In this document: piece after piece, positions 25,194 through 34,224 of the stretch
Layout of the letters: each line of letters opens with the position of its first letter
How positions within the stretch are numbered: position 1 is the stretch's first letter
Source: Sulfurimonas sp.
Lineage (GTDB): Bacteria; Campylobacterota; Campylobacteria; Campylobacterales; Sulfurimonadaceae
Length of the DNA: 64,000 bases
Direction of reading: 5' to 3'
Assembly (NCBI RefSeq): GCF_029027585.1
Contig: NZ_CP093397.1
Coordinates: 558,001-622,000, forward strand
The notes under the pieces: model-generated
Seen by the model: only the letters and a program-made list of their open reading frames with translations
Told to the model about the DNA's origin: nothing
The model's database searches: none
Made by a program: the position numbers and the translations under genes

Positions 25194-25734
25194 CAACTTC
25201 TCCAAACATCGCAGCACTTAGAGATGCGTCAAAAAGTTTGTAAAGTTGTAAAAGTTTTATATCAAGCATCTTATCATGAGATTTTAAAGTAAAACCATTA
25301 TGAAATTCTTCATCAAATATCCAAAAATAACTACTATCTTGTCTTTTTGCTATATCTGCTCGTTTATCATCACCCTTGCCAACATACCAAAAAATATAAT
25401 CATCTTTATAAGAAAGTGAAATCATATCTTCAACAACATCAATCATTTCTCCACCATTTATATAAGAGTAATGTTGATACAAACTATCTATGCTTACAAT
25501 GGGTAGGAGTGGTCTATCAAGCTTTAAAGTGTTAATAGAAGTTAATATGTAACTCTCAAACCATTTTCGTTTTTCATCAGTTATTAAAATAACTGTTTTT
25601 GAGTTTAAAATTTGTTCTAAGGCTAAAGAGAGAGGATTTGTCCAGTCAAAGCGCTGTTCTTCAAGCCAACTAAGACTTGCACCCTCTTCTCTTATAACAT
25701 CTAAACTCCATTGTGCGAAATCTGATGAATTCAT
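25180..25734 (-). CDS. hobA: HobA, DnaA-binding replication initiator protein
   Basis: 184 residues, close to the H. pylori HobA length. The SIS-like fold signature is recognisable: WLEEQRFDWTNPLSLALEQILNSKTVILITDEKRKWFESYIL and RPLLPIVSIDSLY. HobA is specific to this phylum; it tetramerises and tethers DnaA molecules at oriC, as DiaA does in gammaproteobacteria. It lies between lysC (6 bases away) and holB (14-base overlap), the same order as in Helicobacter. Confidence 0.88.
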   Translation of the reverse strand: MNSSDFAQWSLDVIREEGASLSWLEEQRFDWTNPLSLALEQILNSKTVILITDEKRKWFESYILTSINTLKLDRPLLPIVSIDSLYQHYSYINGGEMIDVVEDMISLSYKDDYIFWYVGKGDDKRADIAKRQDSSYFWIFDEEFHNGFTLKSHDKMLDIKLLQLYKLFDASLSAAMFGEVDVSS

Positions 25735-25740
25735 AATTTT

Positions 25741-26952
25741 TTACTTATCTAACTCATAGGCGTTATGCAGACTTCTTACAGCAAGTTCAGCATATTTATC
25801 ATCTATAATCATTGAAAGTTTTATCTCTGATGTTGAAATCATGTTTATGTTTATATTCTCTCCCGCAAGTGTTGAAAAAGCTTTTGCAGCCACACCTGTG
25901 TGAGATTTCATACCTACACCAACTATAGAAACCTTACATATTTTATCGTTATATGATTCAGCTTCTATGTCATTATTTTTAAGAAATACAGAAACAACTT
26001 CTTTTGCAGCATTTAAATCACCCATAGGAACCGTAAAGTCTATATTTGTAGTTCCATCATGTGCTTTGTTTTGGATAATCATATCTACATTTATATCACT
26101 ATTTGCCAATTTTGTAAAAATGTCTGACGCTATACCAGGTCTGTCAGCCACACCCATTAAAGATATACGAGCTTGATTTTTATCTAATGCTATTCCGCTA
26201 ACTACAGGTTTTTCCATGATATTTTCTTCCTTTGTTATTAATGTTCCCTCTTCATCTGAGAAACTTGTTCTTGTTACTAAATTTACATTTAACTTTTTTG
26301 CCAACTCAACAGAACGGTTTTGAAGTACTTTTGCTCCAAGAGATGCTAACTCAAGCATCTCATCATAAGAAATTCTATCAAGTTTTTTAGCTTTTGGCTC
26401 TATGCGTGGGTCAGTTGTGTAGATACCACTAACATCTGTATATATCTCACATAGGTCAGCTTCTAATGCTCCTGCTATTGCAACGGCAGAAAGGTCACTT
26501 CCACCACGACCAAGAGTTGTAACATCACCATTTTCATTTACACCCTGAAAACCAGCAACTACAATAATCTTACCCTCTTTTAGAGCTTTTTTCATAACAC
26601 TTGGGTTAATCTCTTCTATACGCGCTTTTGTATGTAGGTTGTCCGTTAAGATTCCTGCTTTTCTTCCTGTCATTGAAGTAGCTTCATATCCCATCTCATT
26701 TAAAGCGATAGAAAGTAGAGATGCTGTTACTCGCTCACCAGAACTAAGTAACATATCCATCTCTGCTCTAGCTGGATTAGATGAAAAATGTTCAGCATAT
26801 CCTACTAGCTTATTCGTTTCTCCACTCATAGCAGAAACAACAACAACAACATCATTGCCATCTTTTTTTGTTTGCGCTACACGAGCAGCCACATTTGCTA
26901 TACGATCTAAATCACCGACACTTGTTCCACCAAATTTTTGTACTATTAACAT
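25741..26952 (-). CDS. lysC: Aspartate kinase
   Basis: 403 residues, monofunctional class. KFGGTSVGD (5-13) is the phosphate-binding motif; [25 protein letters not shown] and [15 protein letters not shown] are the aspartate and ATP sites. Two ACT domains at about 265-400 ([29 protein letters not shown]) imply feedback inhibition by lysine or threonine. Catalyses the first step of the lysine/threonine/methionine pathway. Stop and start abut rppH upstream. Confidence 0.97.
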   Translation of the reverse strand: MLIVQKFGGTSVGDLDRIANVAARVAQTKKDGNDVVVVVSAMSGETNKLVGYAEHFSSNPARAEMDMLLSSGERVTASLLSIALNEMGYEATSMTGRKAGILTDNLHTKARIEEINPSVMKKALKEGKIIVVAGFQGVNENGDVTTLGRGGSDLSAVAIAGALEADLCEIYTDVSGIYTTDPRIEPKAKKLDRISYDEMLELASLGAKVLQNRSVELAKKLNVNLVTRTSFSDEEGTLITKEENIMEKPVVSGIALDKNQARISLMGVADRPGIASDIFTKLANSDINVDMIIQNKAHDGTTNIDFTVPMGDLNAAKEVVSVFLKNNDIEAESYNDKICKVSIVGVGMKSHTGVAAKAFSTLAGENININMISTSEIKLSMIIDDKYAELAVRSLHNAYELDK

Positions 26953-27423
26953 CTAAAGGTAACCTTCTTTTTTGAAATGTTTAATCACTATTTTGTAAAC
27001 TTCTTGTTTAAAAGAAGCACTCATACCTAAGGCTTCATCAACACTCACAAATTTAAAATCACTAAATTCTGGATGAGAAGTATTTATATCTATTTTAGCA
27101 CTTTTTTTTAGTTTAACTAAAAAATATTTTTGCGTTTGACCTTTATAAGGTTTCATTTTTTTAGCTATTTTTAAAGGGAAATCGTATGAAATCCACTCTG
27201 GATACTCGGCAATTATTTTTACTTTTTTTGTGCCTATCTCTTCTTCAAGTTCGCGAAACATAGCCTCTTTAACTTCTTCTCCAGCATCTATGCCACCTTG
27301 AGGAAATTGCCATATCTCATCAAAATCATTTCTTTGTGCTATAAAAATTTCTTTTTTTTGTGGGTAATTATTTGACACTACAATCATCGCAACATTAGGA
27401 CGATATAATTTTTTTTTACTCAT
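26953..27423 (-). CDS. rppH: RNA pyrophosphohydrolase RppH (Nudix)
   Basis: About 156 residues; ATG at 27421-27423 preferred because AGGTG lies 6 bases upstream, over a GTG two codons earlier. The Nudix box GGIDAGEEVKEAMFRELEEEIGT is complete, and FPQGG, YRPNVA and YDFPLKIAKK fit RppH rather than MutT. It removes pyrophosphate from 5'-triphosphate RNA ends, starting decay. First gene of rppH-lysC-hobA-holB-folP. If several neighbours are leaderless, 5'-end processing here is of extra interest. Confidence 0.92.
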   Translation of the reverse strand: MSKKKLYRPNVAMIVVSNNYPQKKEIFIAQRNDFDEIWQFPQGGIDAGEEVKEAMFRELEEEIGTKKVKIIAEYPEWISYDFPLKIAKKMKPYKGQTQKYFLVKLKKSAKIDINTSHPEFSDFKFVSVDEALGMSASFKQEVYKIVIKHFKKEGYL

Positions 27424-27468
27424 TAACACACCTGATTTTTTATAATCGCGATTATACTAAAGATGCTA

Positions 27469-30018
27469 TTAAATTAAGCTATAACTCTGCGGTGGTTTTG
27501 GCTTACCATAATAATAACCCTGAATATAATCAACACCCATCTCTCTAACCTTAGCATCTATCTCTTTTGTACTAACAAACTCTGCTATTGTTTTGATATT
27601 TGCATTCCTTGCAAAGACTAAAAGAGCTTCAACCATATACTCAACCGTTTTATCAACCAAAAGCTTCTCTATTAAGCTACCATCGAGTTTAATATAGTCA
27701 ATGTTTAGTTTTATAATGTGTGTAAAGTTAGAATATCCTGAACCAAAATCATCAATAGAAACTTTACAACCGTACTCTTTTAACATCAAGATAAACTCTT
27801 CTATTAGTTCATAGTTTTCAATATCTTCAGACTCTACAATCTCAAAAGTTATGCCCTCTCCACCATACTTTTCAAGTCTATTTTTTATATACTCTACCAT
27901 TGTTGGTGAAGTGATATTTTCATAAGTGATATTAATAGAAATATTCGCTTTTTTATTTGCATAAACTGCAAATACTTTTTGCATCATCTGTCTTGTAAAA
28001 AACTCAAAGGTATTATCATATTTTGCAGAATCTAAAAAATAATATGGAGAAACTATTTCTCCATCTTCAGTTATTAGTCTAGCAAGTGCTTCATACTTTA
28101 AGACACTATTGTCTTTGATATCTATAATTGGCTGAAAATAAGGAACTATATTACCACTGTGAAGTGCTTTTTTATAAACTCTAATTCTGTTAATAATTGA
28201 TTTTTGAAGCTCTATGGTTGTTTGATTTTTGTTGTAAATCACTAAACTTTTTCTAGCCATTATAGCTTCTTGTAAACTCACATCTGCATGATTAAACAAA
28301 TCATCTATACCATAAGCTACACCTGCTGTGAAGTCTGACACAAGGAATTCTTCCTCATCGGTATAACTATTTTCTTCATGGTTGATTAATATCGTGTATT
28401 TCAAAAGTTCCAAATACTTTTTAAATATATTTTTTGAACTAATCAAGATTGCAAATTCATGCATATTTAAACTATATAAAGTAACATTATCATCAATTAT
28501 TATCTCACTTAAGCATTGCGCTTTTTTAAATATCATATTTGAAACTATTTCCATACCGTATAAATCTTTTATGGTATTGATTTGATTTACATGAAGTAAA
28601 ATTAACATAGTTTCTTCTTGAAGAAGTTCTAAATTATGGATAAGAGATTGTCTATTTGGTAGTTTTGTTACAACATCTAAATCTTTAAACAAGTTGGCAT
28701 TTTTGATATCTTCATTAAATACAACTCTATTTCTTCCTTGTTGTTTTGCTTTATAAAGATTATTATCTGCTAAATTGTAAATATCATCATTACTAATTTT
28801 GTGATTAAACCCATCTATATTAACTGCACCTATTGAGATTGTTATATAGTCTGATATTTTACTTTTTTTATGTTCTTGTTTAAGTGACTCTACCTTTTTT
28901 ACTATTTCTAAAGATATCTTTTTAACTTCTTCATTACTGCAATCTGTTATAAATATAGCAAACTCTTCCCCACCAATTCTAAAAACATCTTGGATAGTAT
29001 AGTTTATATAACCTTTCATCTGCGTGGCAATCGTTTTTAAAATTTTATCACCTTGGGAATGACCATATAACTCATTATAGTTTTTAAAATAATCAACATC
29101 AATAACTAAAAGAGCAAAGTTTTCTTTTCTCCACGCCGAACTTTTAAACTCTCTTTTTAAAGAGTAGTCAAAATAGCGTCTATTATGTATATCTGTTAAG
29201 GCATCGGTAATGGATATTTCTTGTAGTTTTGTAGTATTTGTTATATTTCTTGAGATTGCTGTATAGCCAATTTTTTCATTATTTATATCAAAAAGAGGAG
29301 AAATTTTCTGTTTTATCCAGTACTCTTCTCCACTATATTTGTTATTTTTTAGTTTACCTGTCCACTTTTTATCTTCTAGTATCGTTTCCCAAAGATTTTT
29401 TACAATCTCATCATCAGCATCTTCGCTTCTAAAGAGCCTATGTGTTTTACCAATAACTTCATCTAGCTTAAAACCAGTAAAGTCCAAGTATGCATTAGAA
29501 ATTTCTAGTATGTATCCATCTAAATCAGTTATGGTCATAAGAACATTTTCATCAATAATTTGATTTTTTTGTTTTAAGTAAAACTCTTTTTCTTTGAATT
29601 TTTGTACACACTCTATCTTTTTGCTTAACTCTAAGATGGGAGATATGAATTTATCAATGCTTAAAATTGGTTTGATAATAAATTTATCTACTCCAGCATC
29701 TATGGCATCTATAATATAATTTTCAGTTTTATGTGCAGTAAGTAGTATAATTGACTGACTTGGGTTTATCTTTTTTATAGCTTTACTCATCTCAACACCA
29801 TCCATATTTGGCATTGAAATATCACTAATAATAAGTTTAAAACATGTTGAAATAGATGCGTTATGTTCTTTGTATATAGCTAAACCCTCTTCTCCATCTT
29901 TAGCAACAACAATATCATTAAAATATAACCTGAGAATATCTAATGTTGATTCTCGGACATCATCATTATCTTCAACATAGAGAAGTTTTATATTTTTTAA
30001 GAGTACAACATCTTTCAT
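27469..30018 (-). CDS. Response regulator with PAS, GGDEF, degenerate GGDEF-like and EAL domains
   Basis: About 849 residues. Start set at the ATG 30016-30018, which lies 5 bases after TATAAT; an upstream TTG has no support. Receiver domain with YVEDND and acceptor Asp in IISDISMPNMDG (about 66); PAS (about 150-265); diguanylate cyclase with intact GGEEF (about 349-353); a second GGDEF-like fold where the signature reads LNMHEF (about 518); and EAL with EALARL (about 643), DDFGSGYS and IKLDGS, so phosphodiesterase residues look intact. It may both make and break c-di-GMP under control of a kinase. Divergent from hemW. Confidence 0.88.
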   Translation of the reverse strand: MKDVVLLKNIKLLYVEDNDDVRESTLDILRLYFNDIVVAKDGEEGLAIYKEHNASISTCFKLIISDISMPNMDGVEMSKAIKKINPSQSIILLTAHKTENYIIDAIDAGVDKFIIKPILSIDKFISPILELSKKIECVQKFKEKEFYLKQKNQIIDENVLMTITDLDGYILEISNAYLDFTGFKLDEVIGKTHRLFRSEDADDEIVKNLWETILEDKKWTGKLKNNKYSGEEYWIKQKISPLFDINNEKIGYTAISRNITNTTKLQEISITDALTDIHNRRYFDYSLKREFKSSAWRKENFALLVIDVDYFKNYNELYGHSQGDKILKTIATQMKGYINYTIQDVFRIGGEEFAIFITDCSNEEVKKISLEIVKKVESLKQEHKKSKISDYITISIGAVNIDGFNHKISNDDIYNLADNNLYKAKQQGRNRVVFNEDIKNANLFKDLDVVTKLPNRQSLIHNLELLQEETMLILLHVNQINTIKDLYGMEIVSNMIFKKAQCLSEIIIDDNVTLYSLNMHEFAILISSKNIFKKYLELLKYTILINHEENSYTDEEEFLVSDFTAGVAYGIDDLFNHADVSLQEAIMARKSLVIYNKNQTTIELQKSIINRIRVYKKALHSGNIVPYFQPIIDIKDNSVLKYEALARLITEDGEIVSPYYFLDSAKYDNTFEFFTRQMMQKVFAVYANKKANISINITYENITSPTMVEYIKNRLEKYGGEGITFEIVESEDIENYELIEEFILMLKEYGCKVSIDDFGSGYSNFTHIIKLNIDYIKLDGSLIEKLLVDKTVEYMVEALLVFARNANIKTIAEFVSTKEIDAKVREMGVDYIQGYYYGKPKPPQSYSLI

Positions 30019-30023
30019 GTACA

Positions 30024-30068
30024 ATTATATTGTTATATGCTTTTATAGATATTAAAATCTGTTATACT
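30024..30068. promoter_or_regulatory. Back-to-back -10 boxes of the GGDEF-EAL gene and hemW, both leaderless
   Basis: Minus strand: TATAAT (30024-30029) ends 5 bases from the ATG at 30018. Plus strand: TATACT (30063-30068) ends 6 bases from the hemW ATG at 30075. Neither gene has a ribosome binding site. Both messages would begin at or next to AUG. Inferred from geometry. Confidence 0.5.
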
Positions 30069-30074
30069 TGCACT

Positions 30075-31130
30075 ATGTTACTTTATATTCATATCCCTTT
30101 TTGCGATTCTAAGTGTTCTTACTGCGCTTTTAACTCTTATGTTGATAAATTTCACCTAAAAATATCTTATATGCAAGCTTTAGCAAAACAACTAAAACAC
30201 GAGTTAAACAGGTTTCACGCAAAAAGAAAAAGTATCAAAACCATATTTATTGGTGGAGGGACTCCTTCTACTGTTGAGCCAAAACTTTATAAATCTTTAT
30301 TTGACTTACTTACTCCATACCTAGATGCAAATATAGAAATAACAAGTGAAGCAAATCCAAATAGTGCTACTTTTGCGTGGCTAAAAGGGATGCGTAAACT
30401 TGGTGTAAATCGCATAAGTTTTGGCGTGCAAAGTTTTAATGATGAAAAACTAAAACTACTAAATCGTGCTCACAACAAGACAGATGCTATAAATGCCATA
30501 ACTAACGCAAAAAAAGTTGGTATTAAAAATATCTCACTTGATTTGATTTATGCTACTTTTGGAGATACTAAAGAGTTGTTAAAAGAGGATTTAAAAACTG
30601 CTTTTTCTCTTCCCATAAATCATCTAAGTGCTTATGCCCTAACCATAGAAGAGGGAACACCTTTTGAGTCAAAACCACAAATGTCAAAAGAAAATTTAAA
30701 ACTTACTTCATGGCTTTTTGATGAAATAAAATCACATAAATTTAAGCAATATGAAATTAGTAATTTTGGCTCTTACCAAAGCACACATAATCTTGGCTAT
30801 TGGAACTATGAAGATTATATTGGTCTTGGAAGTGGAGCAGTTGGTAAACTGGCTAATAAAAGATTTTATCCTTGTGTTATTTTAGAAGATTACATAAAAA
30901 GTCCACTTGAAGCTAAAGAGGAAGAGTTAAGCCAAGAAGATATGAAAATGGAAAAAATATTTTTAGGTTTTCGTTCTTGTGTTGGGGTAAAGATGAATAT
31001 ACTTAATAAACATGAACAAATACGAGCAAATATTTTAGTTCAAGAAAAAAAACTTTCTTTAAAAAACAACATTTTATACAATTTTGAGTATCTTTTAGCA
31101 GATGAACTCGCTCTATTTTTATCCTCTTAA
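30075..31130 (+). CDS. hemW: Radical SAM heme chaperone HemW
   Basis: 351 residues from the ATG at 30075; a longer open frame upstream overlaps the divergent gene and is not homologous. LYIHIPFCDSKCSYCAF has the C-x3-C-x2-C of radical SAM enzymes and lacks the extra Cys of HemN-type oxidases. TIFIGGGTPST, EANPNS, GVNRISFGVQSF and SLDLIYATFG follow the HemN/HemW family. HemW binds heme and delivers it to respiratory proteins; it is often misnamed coproporphyrinogen oxidase. tatB follows 47 bases later. Confidence 0.9.
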   Translation: MLLYIHIPFCDSKCSYCAFNSYVDKFHLKISYMQALAKQLKHELNRFHAKRKSIKTIFIGGGTPSTVEPKLYKSLFDLLTPYLDANIEITSEANPNSATFAWLKGMRKLGVNRISFGVQSFNDEKLKLLNRAHNKTDAINAITNAKKVGIKNISLDLIYATFGDTKELLKEDLKTAFSLPINHLSAYALTIEEGTPFESKPQMSKENLKLTSWLFDEIKSHKFKQYEISNFGSYQSTHNLGYWNYEDYIGLGSGAVGKLANKRFYPCVILEDYIKSPLEAKEEELSQEDMKMEKIFLGFRSCVGVKMNILNKHEQIRANILVQEKKLSLKNNILYNFEYLLADELALFLSS

Positions 31131-31177
31131 GGATAGTTTTGCTAAAATCCATAAATTAAAAATTTTGAAGGTTTAAT

Positions 31178-31573
31178 ATGTTTGGTATGGGTTTTACTGA
31201 AATACTTTTTATTGCTGTTCTTGCTATCCTTTTTTTAGGTCCAGATAAACTTCCAACAGCTATGGTTGAAATTGCTAAATTTTTTAGAGGTCTTAAGAAA
31301 ACCATAGGAACTGTTAAAGACTCTATAGAACAAGAAATGAATGTTGCAGATATAAAAGAAGAAGCACTTGCCTATAAAAAAGAGTTGCTAAAAGCTACAA
31401 ATGAGATAAAACAAGCTACTGATATCAGCTCGATAGCTCCATCTCTAACAAATCTAAATGATGACTTTTTAGATGATTTAATAGAACCTAAAAAGAAAAA
31501 AGAAAGTCCTAAAGAAGAAAAAGTAACATTTAAGAAAAAAACTATAAATAAAGAAGATACAAAAGATGTTTGA
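31178..31573 (+). CDS. tatB: Sec-independent translocase protein TatB
   Basis: 131 residues. MFGMGFTEILFIAVLAILFLGPDKLP is the TatB membrane helix and hinge (short N-tail, FLGP), followed by an amphipathic helix (VEIAKFFRGLKKTIG) and a charged, Lys-rich tail. Together with TatC it forms the receptor for twin-arginine signal peptides. The stop codon overlaps the tatC start by 8 bases. GAAGG precedes the ATG. tatA is not in the window. Confidence 0.92.
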   Translation: MFGMGFTEILFIAVLAILFLGPDKLPTAMVEIAKFFRGLKKTIGTVKDSIEQEMNVADIKEEALAYKKELLKATNEIKQATDISSIAPSLTNLNDDFLDDLIEPKKKKESPKEEKVTFKKKTINKEDTKDV

Positions 31574-32381
31574 TGATTTAAAACCTCACCTCATAGAACT
31601 AAGAAAAAGGCTTGGTATTTCAGCAGTAAGCCTAGTTACTATGTTTTTTGTAATGTTTTACTTTCACGAACCAATACTAGAATGGATGGTTGAGCCTTTA
31701 AACATGGCACTCACAGAAGTTGGTAAAAAGTCTGTTCACGCTGCTGAGGGAATGGTTACTACTTCTCAAGTAGGTGGAGCATTTTTTGTTGCACTAAAAG
31801 TTTCGTTTTTTGCTGCTATTGTCGCGGCTTTACCTATTATACTTTCTCAAATCTGGCTTTTCATTGCTCCTGGACTTTATGCAAATGAAAAAAAGATGCT
31901 TATACCTTTTATAGTTGGTGGAACGGTAATGTTTTTAGTTGGTGTTTTGTTTGCCTACTATATAGTTACACCTTTTGGTTTTGACTTTCTCATAACCTTT
32001 GGTAGTTTCAAGTTTACGCCACTCATAAATATAGAAGACTATGTTGGCTTTTTTACAAAAATCATGTTTGGTTTTGGTTTAGCTTTTGAGCTTCCTGTTT
32101 TTGCCTACTTTTTAGCACTCTTAGGACTCATAGATGATAGAATGATGATAGCATTTTTTAAGTATGCACTTATAATTATTTTTGTCGTTGCTGCACTTTT
32201 GACTCCACCAGATGTTCTAACTCAACTACTCATGGCAGGACCACTTATCATACTTTACGGTATTTCTATTATTATAGTTAGAATGGTAAATCCAGCTCCT
32301 CCACTTGAAGATGAGGACGAAGATGATGAAGATGAAGATGAGGAAAAAGAGATTACTGCCATAGAGAAAAAGAGCGAATAA
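31566..32381 (+). CDS. tatC: Sec-independent translocase protein TatC
   Basis: 271 residues, six membrane segments. PHLIELRKRL is the conserved cytosolic N-terminus that reads the twin-arginine motif; F-hydrophobic segments and LLTPPDVLTQ near 215 are family landmarks. The C-terminal tail is almost purely acidic (ED-rich, about 245-262), longer than in E. coli. Exports folded, often cofactor-bearing proteins to the periplasm. Confidence 0.96.
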   Translation: MFDDLKPHLIELRKRLGISAVSLVTMFFVMFYFHEPILEWMVEPLNMALTEVGKKSVHAAEGMVTTSQVGGAFFVALKVSFFAAIVAALPIILSQIWLFIAPGLYANEKKMLIPFIVGGTVMFLVGVLFAYYIVTPFGFDFLITFGSFKFTPLINIEDYVGFFTKIMFGFGLAFELPVFAYFLALLGLIDDRMMIAFFKYALIIIFVVAALLTPPDVLTQLLMAGPLIILYGISIIIVRMVNPAPPLEDEDEDDEDEDEEKEITAIEKKSE

Positions 32382-32416
32382 TTTTCGATTAAAATAGTAT
32401 TAATCGAGGCAAATAT

Positions 32417-33448
32417 ATGAACACTAAAAAAGAACTCCTAACTTCTAGCTATGACTTTACCCTTCCTTCAAAACTCATAGCAACTCACCCAGCAAGTCCA
32501 AGAGATAATGCAAAACTTTTAGTTTATAACCGTAAAACTAATGAAGTAACGCATACATATTTTTATGATTTTGAAAAATTTATCCCAAAGAACTGTGCTT
32601 TAATCTTTAATGACACAAAGGTTATAAAAGCTAGAATATTTGGTAAAAAATCAAGTGGCGGCAAGATAGAACTCCTCATAAACAGACCTCTAGATGCTAA
32701 CAATATAAATGTATATATACGGGGTAAAGTAAAACCAAATACTAAGATTTACTTTGATGCAAATTTAATAGCAGTTGTAAAAGAGATTAAAGATGATGGC
32801 AGTAGAGTTGTAAACTTTTACATTAAAACTAAGCTTTTAAGATTTGAAGATTTACTTCCCATAATAGATAAAATAGGGCATATTCCACTACCTCCATACA
32901 TACAAAGAGAAGATACTACGCAAGATGTTTCTGAGTATCAAAGCGTTTTTGCAAAAGAAGAAGGTGCAGTTGCAGCACCAACAGCTTCTTTACATTTCAC
33001 GCAAGAACAACACAAAAGGATATGCGATAATTACACTCATGCTTTTATCACGCTTCATGTAGGAAGTGGGACTTTTAAACCTGTTGAAGTAAAAACAATC
33101 ACAGACCATCCGATGCACTCTGAATATTATGACATCTCAGACAAAGCAAAAAAACTTTTAGACTCAAACACTTCAATCCTTAGCATAGGAACAACATCAA
33201 CAAGAACCATAGAGTTTTATGAAAAACATGGCAAAATTCAAAGAGGCGAGGCAAATCTATTTTTGCATCCAAACAACAAACCTTCAAGAGTAAATCATTT
33301 ACTCACAAACTTTCACCTTCCAAAATCAACTCTTTTAATGCTAGTTGCTTCTTTTGTTGGAGTAGATAAAACACAAGAACTTTATGCAGAGGCTATAAAA
33401 AATGAGTACCGTTTTTACTCATACGGCGATGCAATGTTGATACTATAA
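32417..33448 (+). CDS. queA: S-adenosylmethionine:tRNA ribosyltransferase-isomerase QueA
   Basis: 343 residues. SYDFTLPSKLIATHPASPRDNAKLLVY is the QueA opening; IGHIPLPPYIQRED, FAKEEGAVAAPTASLHFT, LHVGSGTFKPV and NFHLPKSTLLMLVASF are family motifs. It transfers the ribosyl part of SAM to 7-aminomethyl-7-deazaguanine in tRNA, the penultimate step to queuosine. GAGG lies 10 bases before the ATG. Its stop codon is only 2 bases from the converging dprA stop. Confidence 0.97.
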   Translation: MNTKKELLTSSYDFTLPSKLIATHPASPRDNAKLLVYNRKTNEVTHTYFYDFEKFIPKNCALIFNDTKVIKARIFGKKSSGGKIELLINRPLDANNINVYIRGKVKPNTKIYFDANLIAVVKEIKDDGSRVVNFYIKTKLLRFEDLLPIIDKIGHIPLPPYIQREDTTQDVSEYQSVFAKEEGAVAAPTASLHFTQEQHKRICDNYTHAFITLHVGSGTFKPVEVKTITDHPMHSEYYDISDKAKKLLDSNTSILSIGTTSTRTIEFYEKHGKIQRGEANLFLHPNNKPSRVNHLLTNFHLPKSTLLMLVASFVGVDKTQELYAEAIKNEYRFYSYGDAMLIL

Positions 33449-33450
33449 AA

Positions 33451-34224
33451 TCAACTAGGAAGAACTCTACCATTTTGAATATTTATATCACCATTTAACT
33501 CAGCCTCAAAAACTCTTTGAGGGAAGATTTTTAAAGCTTCATCATAAGTAGGATTTGTTTGACAAAACTCTATAAAATCATCAACTTTTTTTTCTAAAAC
33601 TTCACTAGACGCAAATCTAGAAACAAACTCATCAACATCGTAAATAGCCTTAGCTTTACCTAATTTTAAAAGCTCATTTGTCCCTTCACTTTCCCCTACC
33701 CTATGAGGAATTACAAAAATTTCTTTACCCATTTTTAAAGCAATTTCTATACTTCTCATACTTCCACTCTTTAACTCCGCTTCTATAACCACTAAAACAT
33801 CTCCAAGAGCTACAACAACTTCATTTCTAACTACAAAACTCCATGGAGTTGCTCTGAAATCTTTTTCAAACTGGCTAAGTAATAATCCTGATTTTTCAAT
33901 ACCTTCTAACAAGTTTTTGTTGATTGAAGGGTATTTGATATTTATGCCACATGGAAGAACCGAAATTGTATTCTCTTCTCCAGCGCTTTTATGAGCAATA
34001 GCATCTATGCCCATTGCTCCACCACTAACAACACAGACACCATTTTTTGATAAAGTTGAAGCTATCTTGTGTGTAAGCAAACGAGAATATTTCGAGGGTT
34101 TTCTACTTCCAACTATTGAGATTTTTGTTTTTTTTAACAGTTCAAGGTTTCCACTAAAAAAAAGTTGTTTCGGATAGTTTTTCATGGACTCCAATTCAAC
34201 TATTTTTTCTTGAACTAAGTTCAT
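33451..34224 (-). CDS. dprA: DNA processing protein DprA (short form)
   Basis: 257 residues. Rossmann-like DprA core: KISIVGSRKPSKYSR, VCVVSGGAMGIDAIAHKSA, SVLPCGINIKYP, SQFEKDFRATPWSFVVRNEVV and EAELKSGSMRSIEIAL. DprA binds incoming single strands and loads RecA during natural transformation. The N-terminal SAM-like domain is missing and the C-terminal winged helix is only about 40 residues, as in other Campylobacterota. Its start ATG shares a base with the stop of the yibQ-like gene. Confidence 0.93.
   Translation of the reverse strand: MNLVQEKIVELESMKNYPKQLFFSGNLELLKKTKISIVGSRKPSKYSRLLTHKIASTLSKNGVCVVSGGAMGIDAIAHKSAGEENTISVLPCGINIKYPSINKNLLEGIEKSGLLLSQFEKDFRATPWSFVVRNEVVVALGDVLVVIEAELKSGSMRSIEIALKMGKEIFVIPHRVGESEGTNELLKLGKAKAIYDVDEFVSRFASSEVLEKKVDDFIEFCQTNPTYDEALKIFPQRVFEAELNGDINIQNGRVLPS

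Noticed and set aside
29943..30074. N-terminal extension of hemW
   Set aside because: It overlaps the divergent GGDEF-EAL gene; radical SAM homology starts at the ATG at 30075.
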